DNA of 64,000 bases from Ciona savignyi (lineage: Eukaryota > Chordata > Ascidiacea > Phlebobranchia > Cionidae): assembly GCA_000149265.1 (NCBI GenBank), contig CH002787.1, forward strand, positions 356,746-420,745, given 5' to 3'. The translations under genes were made by a program, and so were the position numbers. Below the pieces are notes generated by a model. It did no database searches. It saw nothing but the letters and a program-made list of their open reading frames with translations, and was not told the DNA's origin. Of this stretch, positions 50,901-62,387 are shown piece after piece. The stretch's first letter is position 1; each line of letters begins with the position of its first letter.

Positions 50901-53900
50901 GCATTAGATGCATTATTTCTTCCAAGTTTAGCTGTCCGTCCCCATTTTTGTCCGCTTTTTCAAACGTACTTTTCACCCAGCTGTAAAAAAGCAATTTGAT
51001 TACTTTGCTATCCTATCAAAAATAAGCGTTTAGCGCGAAAGTTCCGGTATTATAACATACCAATAAGTTAAATTTTCATGCTAATTAAACAATCACCATT
51101 TTAATTATAATTTTTTTTTCACCATTGAGCACTGTAAGTATTATATACGGGTATCTCCACGTTAAATAATAATAAATAATCGTACTATACTGTGCTATTA
51201 ATTATGGTGCTGAATATAGTGCTTATGAGTTTTCTTCGAATAAGGAAACATATTTTGATTTTATTTCGTTTTGTTTTCTTACTGTGCGATGGTGTATTTG
51301 ATCAAATTACACCTCTCGTCAACATTCATGGAAGCATTATATTTAAAAAAAGAAAACATTGCAATATCTTATAGTTAGAAAGTATTATATCCTAACGATT
51401 ATTATGGCTCCTATAACAACCAAACGCAGTTTAATTTGCCCCCGATTAAAATTTATTATTTTCAGTTCCGCTTCAGCAATTTGCAATCATATTGTTGTAA
51501 ATTCTAGATTTGTATTTTTCGTCCAATAAGACTGCTGTATTTTTTGTATTAATTTCTGATTGATTAGAACATTTATTTTCATTAACCTTTGAACAGCTTT
51601 TTAGACTAGACATTTGATCAGTTTAAGTTTTTCTGTGTTGAGCTATAATTTAAAAAAATCAAGTTTCCATCTCGTTTCACAGTTTCATCCTGTTTTAACT
51701 TGTTTCTTCGCTACAATTTGTTACCCGATAGACCAAAAGTGTTTTCTTCGCTACAATTTGTTACCCGATAGACCAAAAGTTTCAGTCACATAATAAAAGC
51801 GGGACAGAGAGGTACGAGCATTTTTCAGTCACTGGTACCGCACAGAGAAAATTAGGACCAAAGCAAGCCAGGCGTGTTTATTACAGCTCCCTTATGAATT
51901 ATTATGGAAAAAGGAGCATATTTACTGTATTTGTTCATTTTCCATTTTTTCGTCAAACACTTGTCAGACATTCTATCCGGACCGGACATCTGCCAGAAAC
52001 AGTTATCAAATCATATTGATACTTAACGAATTGTAAGATAACATGTTGTAAATATGCAAAAACACACATTTTTGCTGATAAGCCCTGGGTAACTATCCGG
52101 ATGCGTGAAATCTCCAAGAATAAATTATCGAATAGGATAGAAATAAGCTGACTTCGAGAGAAAAGAGTCTTAAAAACAATAACCAATTTTTTTTTAAATT
52201 TAGACTACTTTGATTATATTCTTTGACGCAGTATGCTCCAAATTAGATTAGATTTGGTGAAATGTTCTTCCGTTTGGGAGATAAGTGAGGAAAATTGTCC
52301 AAGTCGTAAAAAAATGTTTTTCATCAGGTATTTAGCTTCTTTCACACTGTTTAAGTTTAAACACAAAATTTAAACACAAATAACTTAAGTAATGAAGTTT
52401 TAACTTTTAGAGAATCAAAACAATCCTAGTTGGAAGATGCTGTGATAAAATTGACGTCAATACTGTCGGATAAATTTCCAACAGACCCAAAAACTCAAAA
52501 AGGACGTTTATTGTCATTTCACATTTTATTAGTTTTAGTTAGTTGTTTGTTAGCCGATATCTCAGTATAGTAAATTGGACAATTTTTGTGATTGTGACGT
52601 CAAAGTATAAAACTACAACTACCCCAATTTAAGTGCGGGGTTTAAGTCTAATCGACATAGTTTGTAAAGCGCATTTCGCAAGAAAGGAGTTACAGAAATT
52701 TTAGTTGATATAGTATTTTAACTATAAACTCGGTCTATAAAATAGACTAATTGCAGTTAAATACCCTGATTTTATTAAACATATTGCGTACAGTCCAAAA
52801 TGTTTTTTTACAAATTGTAGTGGTCGACCAATGGTTGCCACGCTATAAAACCAATTGGCGACAATTTGCTTGTTTGGGGAAGAATCTTGTCTTCCCCATA
52901 AAATATGACTGTTAACTTATACCTTTCTCTTGACAAATTCCTTGGAGGATTCGATGTTAATGTCAATGATTCGATATGCTTATCCATTAGAGACTGAATC
53001 GCCGTTTCCCAAATCGTTATTATTTCTGGAGACTGTGAAACCAAATACGTGCACCGAACCTGTAATCATGAGAATTTGAGTTGGCTATGTGGTGACGTTC
53101 AAATCGTGCAATGCACTTGATTTTAAGCTTTTAAAGTATGGAAAGCTTACCGGCTGTCCGTGCACTATTGATATGCAGCAATCGTTCCCACGGTTACAGT
53201 CAAAATGTGGTGGCAGGACGCACTGTCGTACTTCAGTTATAGAACCAATTGGTACTGTGACATGTAAACAAGATTAGTACGAAGCTACTAGATCCTATAC
53301 AATACGACTCTCAACAAGTCAAGGTGAAACATGCCTAAAGCAAAAGTATGGGTTGCGTTGAATGGTAACATAACGCCGTGTTTATTAAGTCACCACAAAA
53401 TTAGGTATCCGAGTAGAGCAGTCATTAGCAATCAAAATAACTTCACGTTCTCTTGTCGGTTTTCCTGACTACCCCATCATCAGTTTAGTTTATGCATTTG
53501 CTTATATGCGTCTGCAAGCAGAAACTAATGGGTTCCCAAGTATTCACGGTATACTAAAAATTACAATAGAAACAAAGAAAATAGACTTGTTTCTATGTTA
53601 TTGTCGGCTTTTCGGAAATTGAATTTAAAGTAACGTCCCTTCCAGTTTTTAATTAAAATATATAAAAAAAAAACTAAAAAATATCGACAATACAATAACT
53701 AAAATTCGAGAAATAGTTGGACATGCTTATATTCCTGGGCATGGTTAAAATTTCCTTTGGGTAATTTATCTACAAATTGCCACTGCATATCTAGTATATA
53801 TCAACTTAAATTTTTAAAAAGATTAACTTATAAGTTCACTTTGTTTTATGAGAAGTTAAAACAGGTTGATCAATGGTTTGGTTCGATTGAATGTTGGTGG

Positions 53901-55922
53901 TTTTCCTAAAAATGGTTTATGGTTGGTATGGCGGTTTTAAGTGTTTAGCTGTTAATTTATAAATGCAGATGTGTTTTTTTACTCTTTAACTCGATTGGAA
54001 ATAAATCATACATGTAGATCACTAGATTCAGTCCCTATTCAATGAAGCGTACGCATAGATCACTAGTTTTAGTGGATTTTATTAAATGGGAACTTCCCGG
54101 AAAAGGGTTAAGAATAGGTGGGACTAAAACCAACCTTTTTGTTTGTATTTACATTCTGTATTTTGTTATTTTAGTTTAGTGTTTCCAGTTTAATCACATA
54201 CGCAATAATATTGTATTTATGATTGGTTATGCATATTTTGTTTTGGGGGATTTCTCGGAGAAAACTAGGCAATTTTAATTCTAGCTATGTTTTTTGGAGA
54301 AAACTAGGAAATTTTAATACTAGCTATCTTTATTTTTCTTAGAAATTTAAGGTAAATATTTTGTACTGATACAGAGATATCGGCGACAACAGTGAAAATA
54401 CTAAAAAATGGTCTTCCCTGATATTGTAAATTCCCCATTTTTTTTAGTTAAAGGTAATTAAAAGTCATTGCATAATATCAACATGCCAGTTATTCGTATT
54501 TGTACATTGTGTTAATCTCTTTAAGTAATCAGCCATAGAATCCCGAAACACAAACCAGTTTACTTAATGAAACCCGTATATTTAACTGTGAGCACGAAAT
54601 GTTAGGTGAAAACCTTGGCAGAATACCTTAAACCAAACCTCGCCTACCCCACACTTAAATAAACACATAGGCCCCTACCGGCAGAGAACACACACGGTGC
54701 ACATTGAATGGTTCATTAAACTGGTTATCAACTCAAATTTGGTTCTTTAGCCTCATTTTAGTAAACAAACGTATAGTACTATAGCAGGTTCGGGGAGGGT
54801 GTACATACACAACGTATATTTACAAAAAATATTCATACTTACTTAATTTCTCTCTGTGCTTTCCTCGCCATTTCAATGCAGCTGAATTCTTATCAAAATA
54901 CACCCGTTTCTTGTCAAATCTTGAGTTCCCGGTAGATTTCAAAAAGTCTGCGCCTTCTATGAGCGCGGAAACACCGTTATCTTCTGAAAGGTTTAATAAA
55001 AAAGTTTATAAATATTGAAATACTTTAAGAGCCACCTATGTAGTTGAACAAATTTCCAAGCTATTATGTATTACTAGTTTTGTGAGAACATAGTGATGTT
55101 TTCTTTATTAAGAAAATGATCGGAAAAAGCACCTTGTTTAATTATAATCTGAAATATTCATAACCTTATTATATTGTGTACGATTTTATTAATCGAATAG
55201 ACATCCTGTGAATAGAAAAGGAGATATTGATTTATAATGTTAATTAACGTTTTTCGTTTGATATTTGGTTGTTGTTTTTTGACAAATTGCTATAGCTTTC
55301 ATTTATATACGGTACGCTGGTTTTCGTAAATTGCTTATCAACAAATTAAACACGATGTGCAGCATCCATTGCGTACACTGCAAAATACGAGTTTATTCTC
55401 TCGCGTGGTTTTTGTTGAAAAGCATTTTCTACGTCAGTACGCAAATTAGTCAATAACTCAGTCTGATCAGGAAAGACTATGCGCACTTCACAACTCTCTA
55501 TATGCAACAGAAGCATCTTTCAAGTAAGAAACATCCATCGCAAGAAACGTAAGAGCTCTGTTTAAATCGAAGCGAATTAAATTAAAGAGCCTTGTTCTTG
55601 CGGACGATAAACCACAAGTCTCCAATTCCGAGTGGCTAAACCTAATTCCTTAGACGGCGCTTTAAAGACAAATTATAAAGACCGTTTGAAAACTTATGTT
55701 ATTTACTTTTATTAGCAAAAGTTGGTGTAGAAAATAGAAATTGTCTAAAGAGAAATCTGATGTGTTCCGCCCCACCTAATTTCATTGTGCTATTAATGCA
55801 TTTTGATACGATATTAAATTAAAAAACGGCAATGTTAGTTGCCACCATTACTTTTAACTGCCTCATTAAAATTTCATCGACTTTGTCACAGTCTTACCTC
55901 CAGATAGACTAGTCACTTCCAT
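34471..55922 (-). CDS. PLCH: Phosphoinositide-specific phospholipase C, eta-like (PH-EF-X-Y-C2)
   Basis: Hydrolyses PIP2 to IP3 and diacylglycerol at membranes, Ca2+-dependent. 23 coding exons (minus): 55922-55898, 54983-54843, 53254-53151, 53059-52923, 50980-50851, 49767-49591, 49287-49193, 49032-48848, 48775-48655, 48341-48179, 47918-47790, 47398-47306, 46795-46655, 46354-46300, 45941-45834, 45288-45112, 37038-36932, 36711-36583, 36446-36362, 35789-35643, 35541-35462, 35393-35320, 34648-34471. Phases match throughout, giving 926 aa. PH about 10-125; EF hands 137-270 with canonical loop [12 protein letters not shown] at 146; X 284-430; linker 431-590; Y 590-700; C2 705-840. Catalytic residues look intact: His301 (SSHNTYLL), His346 (IIHHGYT), Ca2+ ligands Asn302, Glu331, Asp333, Glu380. 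C2 blocks such as [10 protein letters not shown] and [12 protein letters not shown], and the EGEV linker motif, favour eta over delta. The last two tail exons are less certain. Confidence 0.92.
34950..35102. mobile_element. Possible end of a hAT-like element
   Basis: On the minus strand from 35101 the sequence starts CAGGGCTGCAACGATATAT, a typical end of some hAT-superfamily elements. Inverted short blocks (CGATAGTATCG) follow toward 35040. No matching second end or duplication was found, so the extent (about 34950-35101) is approximate. It lies in the PLC-eta intron before the last exon. Confidence 0.25.
36193..36307 (-). repeat. tRNA-like SINE candidate
   Basis: On the minus strand it contains an A-box-like TGGTCAAATGG (36297-36287), the block ACCGATACATATACCA, and a B-box-like GGTTCGAAACG (36222-36212). 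The head matches the copy at 27029-27082. The A-to-B spacing is longer than in a plain tRNA gene, so the tRNA origin is tentative. It lies in a PLC-eta intron between C2-domain exons. Confidence 0.45.
37783..40734 (+). CDS. Type I membrane protein with thrombospondin type 1 repeats
   Basis: Unnamed receptor-like protein of 393 aa, nested in a PLC-eta intron on the opposite strand. Exons: 37783-37836, 38102-38228, 38406-38493, 39153-39190, 39346-39487, 39644-39714, 39975-40075 and 40174-40734; all phases match. Residues 1-18 are a signal peptide ([18 protein letters not shown]). The ectodomain has TSP1 signatures: WSSWTNC, then WIAWND followed by [16 protein letters not shown]. One membrane segment (about 183-206) is rich in Val/Phe/Cys. 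The 187-residue tail is Pro-rich (PLPPP, PLPLPP) with Tyr motifs (YQHL, YPAL, GYVPE) and ends HIYSEI, so it may bind SH3 or SH2 proteins or adaptors. TSP1 domains bind glycans or proteins outside the cell. I do not know an orthologue. Confidence 0.85.
38911..38942. repeat. (TA)n microsatellite
   Basis: About 16 TA units in an intron of the TSP1 protein gene, likely polymorphic in length. Confidence 0.9.
39043..39087. repeat. 15-bp short tandem repeat, three units
   Basis: The unit ATTACAACCAGATAT is repeated three times with one substitution (CCTGATAT) in the last copy. It lies in the intron just before the small exon 39153-39190 of the TSP1 protein gene. Confidence 0.8.
41166..41220 (+). 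promoter_or_regulatory. Putative proximal promoter elements of the second nested gene
   Basis: A CCAAT motif (AGCCAATGG, 41166-41174) and a perfect palindromic CRE-type site GTGACGTCAC (41211-41220) lie 420-475 bases upstream of the ATG at 41639. CRE sites near starts are commonly bound by CREB/ATF factors. No TATA box was identified with confidence. Confidence 0.3.
41639..44091 (+). CDS. Orphan Cys-rich type I membrane protein
   Basis: Not recognised. Four exons with matching phases: 41639-41876, 42462-42735, 43362-43465 and 43607-44091, giving 366 aa. A hydrophobic signal peptide ([19 protein letters not shown]) is followed by a short ectodomain with clustered Cys ([23 protein letters not shown]) and an N-glycosylation site at Asn104. 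A membrane segment spans about 142-167 ([17 protein letters not shown]). The cytoplasmic tail of about 200 residues is basic, then Ser/Thr/Pro-rich, ending LADDHI. It sits on the plus strand inside the PLC-eta intron, 0.9 kb after the TSP1 gene. If the intron after 42735 is retained, the frame stops at 42760 and gives a nearly tailless form. The Cys pattern and layout loosely recall Shisa-like adaptors, but I cannot support that assignment. Confidence 0.8.
44092..45111. other. Intronic remainder, nothing recognised
   Basis: This part of the PLC-eta intron after the second nested gene is AT-rich and carries no exon or repeat I can identify. It would contain the 3' UTR of the nested gene. Confidence 0.4.
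46063..46205 (+). repeat. Interspersed repeat, copy 2
   Basis: Contains ACACACTGCAATAGCTCCGG, GAGGTAATCG and GCCCGTGTGTTAACCCCC in the same order as the inverted copy at 29190-29305. It lies in the PLC-eta intron between the exons at 46300 and 45941. Confidence 0.55.
46300..47918 (-). other. PLCH: X-Y linker exons of PLC-eta
   Basis: Four exons between the catalytic halves. 47918-47790 is acidic ([18 protein letters not shown]). 47398-47306, 46795-46655 and 46354-46300 are basic and Ser-rich ([20 protein letters not shown]). The first three are 129, 93 and 141 nt, all starting and ending in phase 0, so each can be skipped without a frameshift. In PLC enzymes the linker occludes the active site and is displaced at the membrane; the acidic-then-basic layout fits that role. 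Confidence 0.75.
47495..47610 (+). repeat. Interspersed repeat, copy 3 (diverged)
   Basis: Starts with CACACTGCAATTGCCCCGG and keeps the order of blocks of copies 1 and 2 with more substitutions. It lies in the PLC-eta intron between linker exons 47790 and 47398. Confidence 0.4.
51704..51780. repeat. 40-bp tandem duplication
   Basis: Two copies of a 37-bp block beginning TTCTTCGCTACAATTTG and ending AGACCAAAAGT, offset by 40 bp (51704-51740 and 51744-51780), are identical. This is a recent duplication in the intron between EF-hand and PH exons of PLC-eta. Confidence 0.9.
54257..54329. repeat. 39-bp imperfect tandem duplication
   Basis: Two copies beginning GGAGAAAACTAGG, followed by AATTTTAAT and CTAGCTAT, offset by 39 bp with two substitutions. 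They lie in a PLC-eta intron. Confidence 0.85.
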
Positions 55923-58900
55923 AGGACCAATTTCTTTGTGTGTTTTTAGAGGAAATTAAATTAAATCATAAATTAACAGAAATATAAAAGGACATTAAAA
56001 GAATCACTTCACTGAAATGGTAAAACTGTTTTAATTAATCAATAATTATAAAACAAACGGTTCTGTTTTATATATATATAATACATTTGACGTTGGATAA
56101 AATGACAAGATAATGGCATATAATCTATAATTAATGCTTAAAATAGACAATACCACTATAAGATGAACGGTGCAGCGACCGCCTTGCTGAATGACAGGCC
56201 AATAATATACAGTGTTTCAAATACCCTTACACATATTACAATTAAGCAGTAAGTGGGCCATTGTGGGCAGAATAACCACTTGATAAGCAAAACAGCCTCA
56301 TGGATAAAATCATTGACATTGTTTCAATCATGTTGGTTACAATACTTTAGAATGTAAATGCATTGTATTGTACATGCCATGCGGTGATTTTCAACCATAT
56401 CAAACCAAACAAATTACAAATCATCGAGGTCGAAAAACAACTTTCAAGGTTTTTTTTAAATAAAAATATACTGTATTTATTTTAAAAACATTTTTCACTT
56501 GAATATGTTATCGTTGAAATACCGTAATAAATTATTGACAAACTCATCGCCTAAAGCGAGATCTGCATGGGATCTGTAAAAGAGGTTGCATGTGGCCGGG
56601 TATAGCTCTTTAAACGTTAAAACGCACTACTGTTTGCAAAACATGTAATGTTTTGGTAATATAAACCCCTGTCTGATCATTTACCATAACAGCGATATTT
56701 TTTTGTTACTGAAGTTTGGATTTATGAATTTAGCTAATAAATTCTTCTTTACCATAACTAAAAGGGCCAGTTTAAAAAGTAGGATTTAAAAAACACACAG
56801 TGCTCTTTTGTTTTAATTATCAATTGGTTTATTGTAAGATCCAGTATGGTCGGACAGACCTCAGAATTAATTTTTATCAGAACAAAAACGATAAATTAAT
56901 CGACTGTCCAATCTTAAGAGATATGTTCTATTTTTAGTGCGCTGGTTTAGGGAAATTACTAATCAGTGATTACCCAAGGGTATTCCTGTCCCGACATGGC
57001 ATTCATTTGTAGTGTTCATGCTATTCAAAGCGATTAATGCTAAACCCTCTATTTTCCATATGGCTGATTTTGCGCAGTTCTAATCGATTTTATTTCAAGC
57101 AAATTATCAATCATACATCTTAGCCTTGCTGCATTAATCCTCATGAATAAATAATGCAAAAACATTTACTTAATGCCGTCGCGTATACGTGTCAATTGCT
57201 TGATCATTTGATTTCAAATTCTAATGTGGAAGATCAGATAGGGCACGCTTATAAAACTAAACCTAAAACAGTAAATGTTAATATAACAACATCTGTAACA
57301 TTTATAAGGAAAAAATATAATATAAACACCGTATCAAACTTTTACCCTTTCTGGTTTCACAAACCTAAGACATAGACTTTTTCTATGAATCACCGCAAAA
57401 CTGTTTTCTTCTTCTATTTTTCAAGTCATAATATCATTATTGCTGTTTACAGTTCATTTTCTCCACCAGCTATAGCGCTTTGGACTATAAAGAACATACC
57501 TTCATACGGAAAACAAATAGGCGCATTTTTAACCACGGTTGTTTGACCGTATTTTTACTGCAGTTGTTATCTAGCAAAAATATAACCAAGGCACTTTAAA
57601 GCTTTTACGAAAATGTAGGTAACTTATAATATTATTTTCACATGTAGCTTTGACGTAGCCTAAATTTATTTAATCGATAAAACTGACAGACGTATCTATA
57701 CAAATGCCAGTATGGCCTTCGATGAGCCATATTTTAAACCTACTAAACTTTTAGGTATTATATTGCTGTCTAACTTATTAAACCAAAAATAAACCAAAAC
57801 ACTTTTCCACTCTAAGAGTAATTACATATAATAGTAAATACGACAACGAAACAATGCCAAGTGGCTTATTTCGCATTTAATATACTGACACGTGTGCATT
57901 ATTTATGAATTGTTTAAAAGTCTCTCGTTTCTTTTAGGGGAATCAAACAATTTGCACTTTGCTTACTAAAGTAAAAGGCATTACAACTGCTATAATTTAA
58001 TTACGGTTAACGTTAATGCGTTTAATAGAAAGCGAAAAATACAAAAAAACGGCGATTTTCCGCCTCTCACGAATTTGTAGACTTAAAAACGACTTTGTTG
58101 ACTTAAAGTGTCGCAATAAAATAGCAAACCGTACGGCCTTTTACTAATGCTGTACTACAAGCAAAATACAATTAATGCCTCACACGCTTGTGTTGTTCTC
58201 AACAGCTTGTTTTACACGCTTGTACTTCCCACAGGGGATACACGTTCACGGCGAGTACACTTTCATTGCAATTAAATACGCCGTCGATAATCATTATTGG
58301 CGGAATTGCAACACACATTAATCCTGTCAGATGACCTGCCGTATATAATATGGATATGGTATACCTAGTTTGATACCACTCGAGCATTTTTCTTTCTGAT
58401 GTGGTGCCTGCGGTCACCATCAAAACACAATGTTTACTATGAACAACATGATCTTTACGAAAAATAAGTTAGTAACTCACAAAAACCATCATGAAACAAT
58501 TTTTAATTCCTCTTTCAAACAAAAAGGCTACAACACTACTTCGATTTGTAATGGCATCTTATCTGTCGAATAATCAGCGTGGAGAAAAAGAATCAATGCC
58601 TAAATCCAAATCGACGCGCTTCGGGATTTTGAGCAGCCCATTAACACTGAGTCTTCTGTTTAATGGCCATGTCAGCCACTCGTCATTTGCTGCCACTCCC
58701 CAAAGCACTCTTCAGTACCCAAGTGCTTAAAGTTAGAGTTAACTACTTTTTGAAATAAACATGGGTTATACAATATAATTATCGATTGGAAATAATAACA
58801 TGTTTATTTGTTTTTAATACAGCGCACTTATTTCAAATATGTCAAAATTACCTTTCTAAAACAATATATCTTTAGAAATTAGTTATAAAATTAGTTATAT

Positions 58901-59181
58901 TTTAAATTTTACCAAAAAAATATTTGTATATTTCCCCTCCCCTTTCCCAAATCACAAAGTAGCATAACGATACACTTTCACCACGTGGTTGGGTGTTACC
59001 ATAACGACAATACACGCCATACTTATTCGTATTGCAAAAACATGTTATTTATATTTTAATGTATAATTTGGTCGATAGAAGTTTAATTTTACTAGTCTAC
59101 TATATTTATTGTTTTAAATATACTCGTAAAGAAATTTAAGATTACCAGTATAACCTATGTAAAACAACACTGCCAGCTATA
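55923..59181. other. Intergenic region between divergent genes
   Basis: PLC-eta reads left from 55922 and an orphan gene reads right from 59182, so this stretch of about 3.3 kb should hold both promoters. I see no convincing exon. A minus-strand frame at 58423-58199 has a hydrophobic stretch (HLTGLMCVAIPPIMIIDG) and an internal ATG, but no supporting partner exons. Confidence 0.4.
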
Positions 59182-61065
59182 ATGACAAAAGGACGAAAGC
59201 ATGTTCCTTCTCAGAAAGAACACGGAGTATGGGTGAGCTTCGTATCCCAAATGTATTTAATTTTAATGAATTTATGCATGTTTTTTACTGATATAAATAT
59301 TTCTCATCAGGTTGGCTTAAAAAACAATGTTGGTTTGTAGGCCTAGTTTGTAAAGAAAATGAGGGAAAGTGGTGTTTTTATACAGTTTGGTGTTTAGGTA
59401 GTCTGGCCGTTTTGAAAACAGATTTAGTGGTGCCAGTGGCTTATGGATCTAGTAATGTTAAACTCGATCTACCGGGTGACATATGCATCTTTTCACTACA
59501 AATAACCCGTTGCGTATCCTTAATATCCTTAATATGTTGGTTTATCGGGTGTAACGATTATTAATTGGCAAGGTCCATGACATGCATGACTCGTCGAAAT
59601 CGGGCCATATACTTGTCATTTTAGCTCGGGAATTCGAATGTTTACCACTTACCACAGGTGACTCATATACGGCAATTTATGCTAAAAAATCAGACCAAGT
59701 CGAGGCTTTCTTGCTTCTTGGTTCGAAACTAAGTGTCGAGAATAGATGATGGTGTATTCTTGCATACGACAACTGTTGGATTTGCATATTTTAGGGGTAG
59801 CCTAATTCTTTTCGTTTCTTCTTCGCAGTTCCCACACCGCGGGATGCCTTTAAAAATGGAAAGCAGGTCAAGCGGAACGACTACTGGAGTAATGCTGAAC
59901 GTTGAAGAAAACGCTACCGACAACAGTTCTCATGTTAAAATACCACCGCTGTTTTTACAGCGAATTTCAAATGTATGAATGCTTTTTTCGTGAGTTTTGT
60001 TATTGAAATACAACATTAAACTATGTTTAGGTGTCAAAAAGCAATTCCTTTTCCAACCACGACAACAGAAACTCATTCCAAGACCACGGGGTTTATTTTG
60101 GACAGGTAATTCGTTTTTTAGGACAAGAGATAAAAATAGCTAAAAAGTAAGATATTTGAATACAGTAGCCTACAAATATATACAGTCCTACTAACCAGTA
60201 TAATATAACGGCATATTATGCCTATTTGAAAAACGATTTCTTTTGAATAACTTTTTTTTAATTACTGTCAATTTCCTGTTATTTTACTTCAATTAGGATA
60301 TTTTGTAACAAAGTAAAATCAATTTAAAAAAATACAAATTAGGCCAAAAGCGCCGTAATTGGCTTGGTGTTGTAAAAAGTGGTCATCGATTTAAAACTTG
60401 AACTCCTAAGAAGGTATCGTTTTTATGATTTCTTTTCATTCGCCTAAATTTTGACAAAATACATTACGACATAGAAACGGGAAAAAAGATATAATATGTT
60501 AAACGAAAACAAAAGGATCCAAAATAGCCACCGAAATTTGTCACAGGGTCTCGGTAAGCAAAAGATAGCAAACGAACAAAGCCAACACGGCTCTGAAGAT
60601 GTTGTCACTTGGAACAAAGGCAACGACCCAGAAGCGATAGAAGGGATTAACAGCATTTACCGGGAAGACTTCTGCGGTATAGGCTTGTGATTACTATATA
60701 TATAGCAATGCGCAATTTGGTGTCTGTATAAGACAACCATTAAAAGCACTGTTGTCTGTATATTCTAGAATATGGTTAAAGTTCGTTTTTGCAGGTGGCT
60801 TAGAGTAGGCATGTTTTGTAAAAGTCTTAAACTTGCAGGTACCCGTACTTCAAGCCAAACGAAACATAGGCGATATTCAAAACATTACGCTGAGCCCACC
60901 ACTGGGTTGGTAAAAGTGTCATCAAATACGACACAGTGGGTCAAAGATGGAGAAAAAATCGATCAAACATATCTTCAAACGCTGGCTAATACCCAGGTGA
61001 TGTTGATGTTCCATGTAAATCTTTGCAGCATTGTCGGTCACCTCGTGTTCCCATGCTTCATATAG
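59182..61065 (+). CDS. Orphan hydrophilic protein, multi-exon
   Basis: Not recognised. Exons: 59182-59232 (MTKGRKHVPSQKEHGVW, donor gtgagc), 59829-59972, 60031-60105, 60475-60676 and 60839-60996 or onward to a stop at 61065. Phases match (0, 0, 0, 1) and the splice sites are good. The protein of about 232 aa is hydrophilic and rich in Ser, Asn, Gln and Lys, without membrane segments or a known domain. It contains NSFSNHDNRNSFQDHG, then basic RRYSKHYAEP, then an acidic/polar end (VKDGEKIDQTYLQTLANTQ). The fourth exon has a second good donor at 60553 (gtaagc), also in phase 1, so skipping 60554-60676 keeps the frame. After 60996 the frame either reads 22 more residues to a stop or splices on (gtgatg) to exons not found. 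A start at the ATG at 59844 is also possible. Confidence 0.7.
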
Positions 61066-62046
61066 ATGTTTTCATCCTACATATTATGTTTACTGGATAA
61101 TACTGCCCAAATGTTCACATCCAGCTTTCGAATTTAATTCAGTAGTTAAAGTTTAACGTTTAATATTTTCTCAATATTGTAATTAACTTTAGATCATATG
61201 TGCTAATATCATAATGTTGTAGGCTAGGCCTAAACGAAATAGCCCAAACGAAAAAAATATAGCCTAATTAAAATGGCCCAAACAAAAAAAAAGTGCGCGA
61301 TCACCCAACCTAAAATATTTATTCATTTTACGTGACATTTATTTATACTAATTATTAAGGAATTTAGCGGGGCAAAGGCATAGGTACGTCTTCTCGTTCT
61401 ATAATTTCGTGCCAAATATAGTTTTGGCTGGTTTATACGTACGTTTGCCAAAATAATGGTATTACACTTTGCAGGAACCGCATCATGAACACAATCCATG
61501 GAAGTACTCCTACCATGCATAATCCAACAGTAGCAAGAAAATTTATAATTGACTCGAGAAATAAACACTGCTTAGCGTTTTTTATACCTTGCCAAGGAAA
61601 AAAACTTGCCGATTTTAAATATTACAAAGTGATCAACATCTGTTCAACTGTTTAATGATTTATTGTCACTTTCTGCATAGTTTTCTCTTGCCAACGGAGA
61701 CAAAATTTCATAGTGATTTTTAGTTGATAATATTTTTACATATAAGTAAAACTACATGTTGCTGTAACAATTCATTTTTTTAATCGGGTCGATGCTTTTT
61801 ATAATAAAGGTAAACATTTCTATGTTGGATCGAGTTCTAAATTGGGGAATTTTTAGAAAGGAGACGAAAGTTGATCAAGAGTAGTGTTCCTTAAATGTTC
61901 ATTAAGGGACACTAATCAAGAGTATTTTGAATATTAGGGCATCGTGCATCGTGCATGATATGGTTAAATTGCTTGAAATGGGTTTAATAACCCAATTTGG
62001 GTATGTAGTATTTTATCGAATTCATAAGTATCTATAATGCCGCCGG
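61066..62046. other. Intergenic, nothing recognised
   Basis: AT-rich sequence with no exon that fits the preceding gene. A small perfect-to-near-perfect hairpin (AGTGTTCCTTAA ... TTAAGGGACACT, near 61882-61912) is the only structure noticed. Confidence 0.4.
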
Positions 62047-62148
62047 TGTTTTTAACAGATGCGACTAGGGACGGAACGGTAGTCTGATTTTTCTCTGCTG
62101 GGTGGCGCCTTTTTATTTTTTGGAATTATCTGGGGAGTAACTATTTTC

Positions 62149-62274
62149 GATATTAATGTTAGGGTTGGGGTTAAAGTTAGTTCTGGGGTTGAGATTAGTG
62201 TTTGGGACAGGGTTAGAATTACTTTCTATAGCAATCTAAGTGATCTAAGCGGTCCTGTAGTATTTAGAGGCACC
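62149..62274 (-). repeat. Truncated second copy of the 25.7-kb MITE
   Basis: Reading inward from CCTCTAAATACTACAGGACC on the minus strand, the sequence matches 25723-25864 nearly base for base, including CCCAAACACTAATCTCAACC, but lacks several of the internal 9-bp units. It stops at the centre, so only one half of the element is present. Confidence 0.75.
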
Positions 62275-62315
62275 CGCGACTGTGTTATACTAGTTTTCGC
62301 ACTTACTGAGCGTAT

Positions 62316-62387
62316 TCCTCGTTAGTGTAGTGGTAAGCGTCGCCGCCTGTCACACGGGAGACTGTGGTTCGATTCCCCTACGGGGAG
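62316..62387 (+). pseudogene. tRNA-Asp (GTC)-like sequence, probably decayed
   Basis: 72 nt, the exact length of a tRNA-Asp gene, with the anticodon loop CTGTCAC (anticodon GTC), A-box-like TTAGTGTAGTGGTAAGCG and an intact B box GGTTCGATTCC. It is followed by T-runs that could end pol III transcription. The acceptor stem pairs fully (one G-U). The anticodon stem has two mismatches (its outermost and innermost pairs) and the T stem two more. These suggest a pseudogene or a tRNA-derived repeat head rather than a working gene, although pol III transcription is possible. It sits inside the inverted-repeat element 62047-62752. Confidence 0.65.

Noticed and set aside
50809-50994. A single-exon EF-hand protein
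   Set aside because: The EF-hand belongs to PLC-eta exon 50980-50851; its acceptor and donor join in phase to PH and second EF-hand exons.
58199-58423. Minus-strand frame with a hydrophobic segment as a membrane protein gene
   Set aside because: No partner exon with matching phase was found and no family resemblance; kept only as a remark under the intergenic region.
62316-62387. A functional tRNA-Asp gene
   Set aside because: Length, anticodon and internal boxes fit, but two mismatches in each of the anticodon and T stems and its location inside an inverted-repeat element argue for a pseudogene.
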